Of a stretch of DNA of 64,000 bases, positions 57,965 through 64,000 are shown in pieces (position 1 is the first letter of the stretch; the number at the start of each line of letters is the position of its first letter). The stretch lies in contig NC_051453.1 of NCBI RefSeq assembly GCF_001649575.2, forward strand, positions 14,979,886 through 15,043,885, read 5' to 3'. Made by a program: the position numbers and the translations under genes. The notes below the pieces were generated by a model. It was not told where the DNA came from. It did not search any database and saw only the letters and a list, made by a program, of their open reading frames with translations. The DNA comes from Kryptolebias marmoratus (Eukaryota > Chordata > Actinopteri > Cyprinodontiformes > Rivulidae).

Positions 57965-58215
57965 TATTATTGCTGAAGGCGAAAGCGGAGCAATAACATT
58001 CTGTACTGTTGGCAAAACATCCCATGGATCACTGAACGAATGAGAATGACACTTTTAGAAAGTATGCATGGAGTTGACATTTGCAACTGATTAAACCAAA
58101 TGTTTTTTTAGTGATTGACCAAATTAGCTGTAACTCCATTATTTCTCAATATAAAATAATCCAAATCTAAAAGGTGTGGAATGAAATGCAGCAGGCAATA
58201 TGCAGTATTGCTTTA
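57965..58215 (+). repeat. Copy 9 of the two-module repeat family (degenerate, with head and tail)
   Basis: A head hairpin (TTATTATTGCTGAAGGCGAAAGCGGAGCAATAA) is followed by a diverged module (GGCAAAACATCCCATGGATCAC, CTTTTAGAAAGTATGCATGG, TTGCAACTGATTAAACC) and the tail (CTCAATATAAAATAATCC, AGCAGGCAATATGC, ending near 58202). The middle of the module is deleted. Confidence 0.7.
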
Positions 58216-61200
58216 TTTATTCTATACAAATAAGAAAATACAGTCAATGAGCTTCAATTGAGAGTATAAAAGTGTCTTTAAAGCTAAAAAATAACACGTC
58301 TCCCATCATGTTTGCTGAATTAGTGGGTTTTTTTTGGCTCTGATCAGAACCAGGTTAGCTGCCTGAACTTTTTGCATTAATCTCTACCCATTGCATTTAA
58401 TGGGACACATAATTACTGTTTCAGGAAGCAACGTTTTCCTGTCCACCTATACGGTTCTGATTGCTAACACAAATTGATATTGCAGACTTTTGCTCCACAA
58501 GCTTTTGTACGGTCAAGGAGCTGCTGTGGATGTTATTCTAGCTGCTAGGCTTTGTTTGCCTTTCATTTGAACATTTTCCTGTCTCTCATTCCTCAGTTTT
58601 GTGTGTTTTCTCTTCACCCCGCCTGTTGTTTTGTGTCATAACAAAGCCAGTTATATTCCCCTCCTCCAGTCGTTTTCTCATCCTTCCTCCTTACGGTTGA
58701 TTTAGCTGTTTTTGTTTCCACTCAGATGGTGAAAAGAGGGGATGAGGTCTGCTTTTCTACTCTCTCTTTCTGTTGCAGACTTGGATATGGGTGATTTTCA
58801 GTCTGGTTTGGGCAGCCCTTATGTTATAGAAAGTATGTGGGGGGAGTCATGAAACTTTGCAACATCAACTTCAGACAACATCCCTTGTCAAGCAATTCTG
58901 CAAGTTTGAGGATCGCAAGTTGCATCAAATTTGTAAATGAATAAATTTTTATGAACACAGATTGTGAGGGAAGAGGGGGGAGTGCTGTGACAACCAGCCT
59001 GTTGCTTCCTGACGGTAGAAAAATGTTAATGGACTGACAAACAGGAGCCCTGCCAGCACTTCCTCTCTGTGTCTGTCCATGTTCATAGGCTGGGAAAGAC
59101 TTCTGGTTCTATGAGTTTAGCTGCCGGACCTGCCGCGGGCTTGGCTCAAGGCCCTGACAGGGATCAGAGTGGCACTCATGCTGGGACACATATAAACAAG
59201 TGGAGGCTTCACACGTCCAGTTGAGTAAACGTGCTCGCTGTGAAATGTCAGTCGTATGCCTGTCTGGGAATTCTCCAAAAACTGTCAGAGGTTGGTCATA
59301 CTGATACACTCATAACTGCATTTAAATCTAGCAGAAACAATCTGCAGGAACAACCTGCAGAAACAACCTGCAGAAACCCGGGACAGCCGGGACCTGGGAT
59401 TACACCACATGTGAGTGGCTGCCTGTCGACGCAAAGGGCAGCTTGGGGCTGAAGTGCCGTACAGCCAAGGATTCAGTACGTAATCACACACAACTGAGAT
59501 TTTATTAGGAGTAACAGAGATAAACCTTTGCTCTTCAGGTTATTTCTTGACCTTTGTGCTAAATTTGGCTGAGCTGTGTTTCATCTAACAGACCAATGTG
59601 TGGTTCTGACATTTGCTCCTACGGGCCCCTTTTTACAGATATGACAACATGCAGCATAGAAACCTTGCCGATGCATACACAGAGAAGACGTGTGCACAAT
59701 TTGCATACGACACTGACCAGTGCATGCACATGAAAGAGCTGAAAGTCTGAAACAGAAAAGATCAAGAGAGACAAAAGAAAGAGGCGCCAATGTCTGAACA
59801 AAGCTTTTGAGATTGTCGGTTGGGTTGTGAAAACAGCAGAGCAGAGAGAGGGGAGAGGTACTGTCCCTTTTGGTAAAGAGCACTCGCTGCTCTTTGTGTT
59901 TGGCTCGAAGGAGGTGGAGTAACTGCTGACCACATCAACCGCAGGGCTTTAACTCACGGCACAAGCACTTTCTACATGACCTTCACATTAGAGCAGCTTC
60001 ACACTGACATCCCAGAGTTCACAAAAAAAAAATAAACGCTGGGCTAAAATTGTACCTTTCAGAGAACGAAAGCCTCACAAAAGGAGCAGAACCTTATTAA
60101 AAAGTGTAACAAAGCTTTTCTTGGAGAGCTGTTTTTACATCTCCTCACTCTGGTTTTACAAAATGGAAATTATGCATGTCAACCTTTAAATAATGGTGTT
60201 AATTTGACCAATTATTAATATGCACATTGGACAAGGAATTTGTGAAAGAATTTATGCTTTGTATTTTTATTTTTGTGTTTTTTTATGAGTAATACAAACA
60301 AAATATTTTAATTGTTTGCTTTAGAAATTAGTGGATGACCTGGTTAACTATTTTCTGTACAATCAAGGCATCAGAAACCCTTCTCTTATCACACATATAA
60401 AATTGCTGTCAGTTTTCAGTCCTAACCTTTTTACTATGATTAAAGACATACCTGATGATTGCACATTCAGAGCAGAAATGAACAGATCACTCCATTGCCT
60501 AAAAGGTTACAACATCCTTGTGCTTTTCAATAATTCTGGAAACTGAGCAAAAACATCCTCTGGTCTATTTTACAAATATTTGAAATTCTGTACAAGAAAG
60601 ATCAGTTTTTGAGTAATTTTGAACAGTCACTATTTTACCTGCAGCAGACAGAGGTCAGAGTGATCGCAATGTTGAGATTAAAAGAGTCACTTTCATAGAA
60701 GAATGGAAGTCACACATTTACTCAAAGCAGTGCCCATTTAAGGCTGGAATTATAAATGTTTATTCTTTCTACACCCGTGCAGGCAAAGCGTCATATCTGC
60801 ACTGCAGCTTCCTACTAGAGACTGGTTTTTACAATAACTTGTAGGGGGTGATAATGTGCTGACAGACTCAGCTGATTAGTCAGGAGTCATTTTGTTGGGG
60901 AGAAAACAAACACATTTTTGACAGTAATTACCTGTCCCACGCAAAAGTGATGAGGTAAAAATGTAGTTTGAAAACTTCTCTGGATTGCTGTCTGCTACAG
61001 GTAAAATACTGACTTCTCCTAAATACTCCATGCAACTATACTTAAAAGTAAACACTAGGTTTTTACACTATTGCTTTAAATTTAATGAGTTAGATTTCAG
61101 ATTTTTAACTATTTCACTCAACACAATTGACAGAATTTTATTATACATAGGAACCGAAATGCGTAGCAGATTTTCAGAATGAATGAAAATAAATCTCTCA

Positions 61201-63792
61201 TGCAACACATGCACATTAGAGTAGATCATAACAGCAGAAACAAAGAAAATGTAAGTGAAAAGTAACTTTGAGCATGGTGATAAAAATTCAAAAAAACTTT
61301 GTTTAGACTAGTCTACTTCTGGATGCATGAGTTTGCATTAAAATATTCCTGGCTGTCCTTTCACCCCCACACTGCAGTGTGTGTTTCTGAAGAGTTTTAT
61401 CGTACGGTTGGTTTTGACAGGGCTGCCTCCTCTCACCTCTGACTGTGTGCATTTACTAAACACTGGCCTGGGACTGATTACCTCCCCGTCTGCACCCCGG
61501 CTGTCTCTGTATATGTCTGCTGATGTTGTTTAGAAGAACACAGACCACTTCAAATTGTCCTTTGTGTGGAATGGAAACACCAGCAATCAGGGGGAGCGCT
61601 GCGGCGCATTCTTATATGTCACTATTTTAGCAATACACAAGCTGAGCTCTCGTTCTTCGACTCCGCGTGGAGTTTGCAGTGTGGGCAGAGGGTGATGAAT
61701 ACAATGGAGAGAAAACCGAGGAGAGGCGAGAGGGGGAGTGGGGATGGAGGAGAGTGCGTGGGTTAGCAGATCGGACTGGGGATGAGGGGGAGGGGGGCAG
61801 GTTAACTTGGTGCCTACACAGGGCTCTATCCCACAGGCTCTCTCCTGTCTCCCACGCCTGGCCCCTCTAACCTGGCCTAGCTTCTGTTTAGTGTCTGGCT
61901 CTGTCACACCTCGGCCCACTCCCTGGAGATCTGCACGTCTGTGGAGTAAAGTACATTTCAGACTCCAAAGGGAGAGAAAGAGAGAGAGAGAGAGAAAAAA
62001 ACATTGAAGTTTTCTCAAGTGTGGATTTTTTCAGACCTTTTATCTCTTGAGTGTTTTTTGTTTGGCTAAATTTTTGGCTCCATTTCTCCTTTTTTTTTTT
62101 TTTTTTTTAAAAAAGGAACTTTTAATTGCTAGTGTTTATTTCCTCAGTGTTTAAATAGCATTTACTTCATTAAGTCTGATCACACAATGCTTTCAGTTTG
62201 AATTTCCTCAAATAAAGTCAATCTAAAGCTACACCTCCAGCAGTTGGACAAGTCCCCTCATATTTCAACATATGAACACTTTAATGCTCTGTGGCAGTGC
62301 CGGTGGTGAGCAGCAGGATTGCACTGCTGCTTTGCTAAATGTATGTTAATGATACGCCTCAAACTTTCCCAACTTTCTCTTTTCACTTGAACTCACAATG
62401 ATCTCCACCAGCCTGAAGATTCTGTAGGAAATGAAATAATATTCTTTTTGGGAATAAGTAACACTGGCTAAATTTGACACCATTTTAATATTTTTATATA
62501 CATATGTTTATGTGTATGCATATTAACAACTTTTATACTCGTGAAGACTTTCAGACTTATAATTATGTAGCTGATGATAAAATTATTAATATTATTATTA
62601 TTATGCCCAAAATTGATTTAAACTTTTTAAAAATCAGCATGAGTAAAGTTTTAACAAAACTGTTAATAATCTGATTTTTCGACTTGTTTCAATGCATAGA
62701 TAATATCCACGTTTAATTAAAAGTAGAGCATAGTGAAAAGAAATGTAAGAAGTAAATTTGTGTTGCTACCAATATAACTGGTACTGTTGCAGAAAATCTT
62801 TATGATAGCAAGTAGTGCATCCACACAATTGTTTTGTACTTTTGAGTGCACAAGATACAAAAAGTGGCAGCAGCAGCTAACTGTAGAATGTCTGGTGCTG
62901 CCTGGGGCACTTCTGGTAGAATCATTGGAATATTTTTGCCTGTAAATCCATGTAAAGTCAAACAAAATGGAGAGGTAAAGGTAGGCCTATATAAAATAGC
63001 ATCTGCATCAACAGCAATGACATTTTTGAGGTTTAAGTTGTTTTAAGACAACTGACAACCCTTTTGATCTTGGTACTGCTTCACTAGCTGTTATCTTGCA
63101 GGTCTGGTCAGAGTTGGAAAGCTGCCAACAACAGGTAAGATATTAATGGTTCATAACCTTTCCAGAGAACCCTACTTCTGAATTATTCTATTACAGACCT
63201 TAAAATTTGGGATACTCACACCAATTTGCTGTATTTATACCCTGAGTCTTTACGGTTCCACTGTGGCATCTTAAAGCTAAAACTTTGAAAGCTGCTCACC
63301 ACATTAACACAAAAACTCAAGAAAATGACTTAGAAAATCCATGTTTGCTTTATGATTAATCCTAATGCACTTTATATAAAACTTTCAACAATACCTTTTG
63401 AGCAAGTCCTTTGAAGCATTAAGCTTTATTGTTCACTGTTACAGATGTCAAAATAAAGATGGACCTATGGCTGCCAAGATATCACCTATTGATTTGTGGA
63501 CCATCACTTTGAAGTGTTAGGGTTCTTACACACTTGATTGATTTCAGGAGTTAGTAGCAACTGCAAGCCTTCCCTGTTGTGTCATCAACACTGACTGGAA
63601 AATAAAAAAGAACAAACTTTGAACACATTGCAAAGAAAACATCCAACTGCTTGTAAGAACCTACTTCAACATGTGCCTGCATGTCATGGCTTGTTTGTTT
63701 TTAAAACCTGTGATGCATTTCAAGAATCACACACACCATTTAATGCATATACAGTATTGGTTTATAAAGCATTTCAGCACTGGTGCATTATA
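58216..63792. other. Intergenic, no gene recognised
   Basis: AT-rich unique DNA. Short direct repeats (three CAGAAACAACCTG-type units of 13 bp) lie at about 59336-59377. A GC-balanced island at about 61370-61700 (CAGGGGGAGCGCTGCGGCGC) and a purine-rich one at 61700-61800 show no exon structure. An (AG) run lies at about 61981-61994, T runs near 62091-62108, and an ATT run near 62582-62604. No host gene is identified. Confidence 0.4.
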
Positions 63793-64000
63793 CAGGTGCT
63801 GGTCATAAAATTAGAATATCATGAAAAAGTAGATTGATTTCAGTAATTCAATTTAAAAAGTGAAACTTGTATATTATATTCATACATTACATACAAACTC
63901 ATATATTTCAAATGTTTATTTCGTTTAATTTTGATGATTACAAATGACAACAAATGAAAATCTCAAATTCATCATATCAGAAAATTAGAATATTACTGAA
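63793..64000. mobile_element. Left end of a Tc1/mariner-like element (cut by window edge)
   Basis: After a TA target dinucleotide (63791-63792) the sequence CAGGTGCTGGTCATAAAATTAGAATATC and AGTGAAACTTGTATATTATATTCAT, through to CAGAAAATTAGAATATTACT at the edge, matches the terminal region of a Tc1-like transposon that is abundant in many teleosts. Few differences from the form I remember suggest a relatively young copy. The transposase, if present, would lie beyond the right edge, so completeness and coding strand cannot be judged. Confidence 0.8.

Noticed and set aside
61586..61602. CTCF-like site CAATCAGGGGGAGCGCT
   Set aside because: At least three mismatches to the core motif, so it is too weak to list.

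Overview
The window looks like teleost fish genomic DNA, probably percomorph. It is AT-rich and intron- and intergene-dominated, with a vertebrate-style splice acceptor, a multi-kilobase 3' UTR, long dinucleotide microsatellites and several repeat types that are ubiquitous in ray-finned fish genomes: a Tc1-like terminal repeat, TTAA-flanked MITEs, non-LTR retrotransposon 3' ends and a tRNA-headed SINE-like repeat. No operons, CRISPR arrays, tRNAs or rRNAs are visible.

Only one host gene can be named. Positions 3543-3805 (+) are the last coding exon of midnolin (midn), which ends in WKPDVKADLKSEFVMA. It is preceded by at least 3.5 kb of its last intron (1-3542, with a 43-N assembly gap at 468-510) and followed by a T/A-homopolymer-rich 3' UTR of about 3.7 kb, which ends near a cluster of AATAAA signals at 7474-7487. 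The exon carries the basic C-terminal helix that in mammals attaches midnolin to the proteasome. Earlier exons (ubiquitin-like and Catch domains) lie outside the window.

From about 7.5 kb to the end (56 kb) I find no convincing host protein-coding gene. The stretch is a gene desert or a very large intron. It is built from (i) long AT-rich unique DNA; (ii) islands of higher-complexity, more GC-balanced sequence that look like conserved non-coding elements or enhancers (about 9.06-9.76, 14.4-14.76, 15.4-15.62, 17.64-18.01, 19.2-19.5, 20.43-20.65, 28.49-28.96, 44.7-45.08 and 52.56-53.44 kb), several with near-consensus transcription-factor sites (RFX X-box, palindromic CRE, GTCACGTGAC, paired SOX sites); and (iii) mobile-element debris.

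The most distinctive observation is an interspersed repeat family with at least nine copies. Its full-length form appears to be a short palindromic head, two tandem diverged modules of about 245-305 bp and a short tail. I cannot match it to a named family. Other mobile elements are two TTAA-flanked MITEs sharing AGGGATAGT-type ends (8075-8513 and 53693-54443), two fragments of one non-LTR retrotransposon family on the minus strand (23945-24290 and 29862-30475), a possible relic of a YqaJ-type transposon ORF (about 42190-42345), and the start of a Tc1/mariner-like element at the right edge (63793-64000).

Three short splice-acceptor-flanked open segments (23167, 29206, 47243) are listed as weak candidate exons. 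Conservation and RNA-seq data would be needed to promote or discard them.
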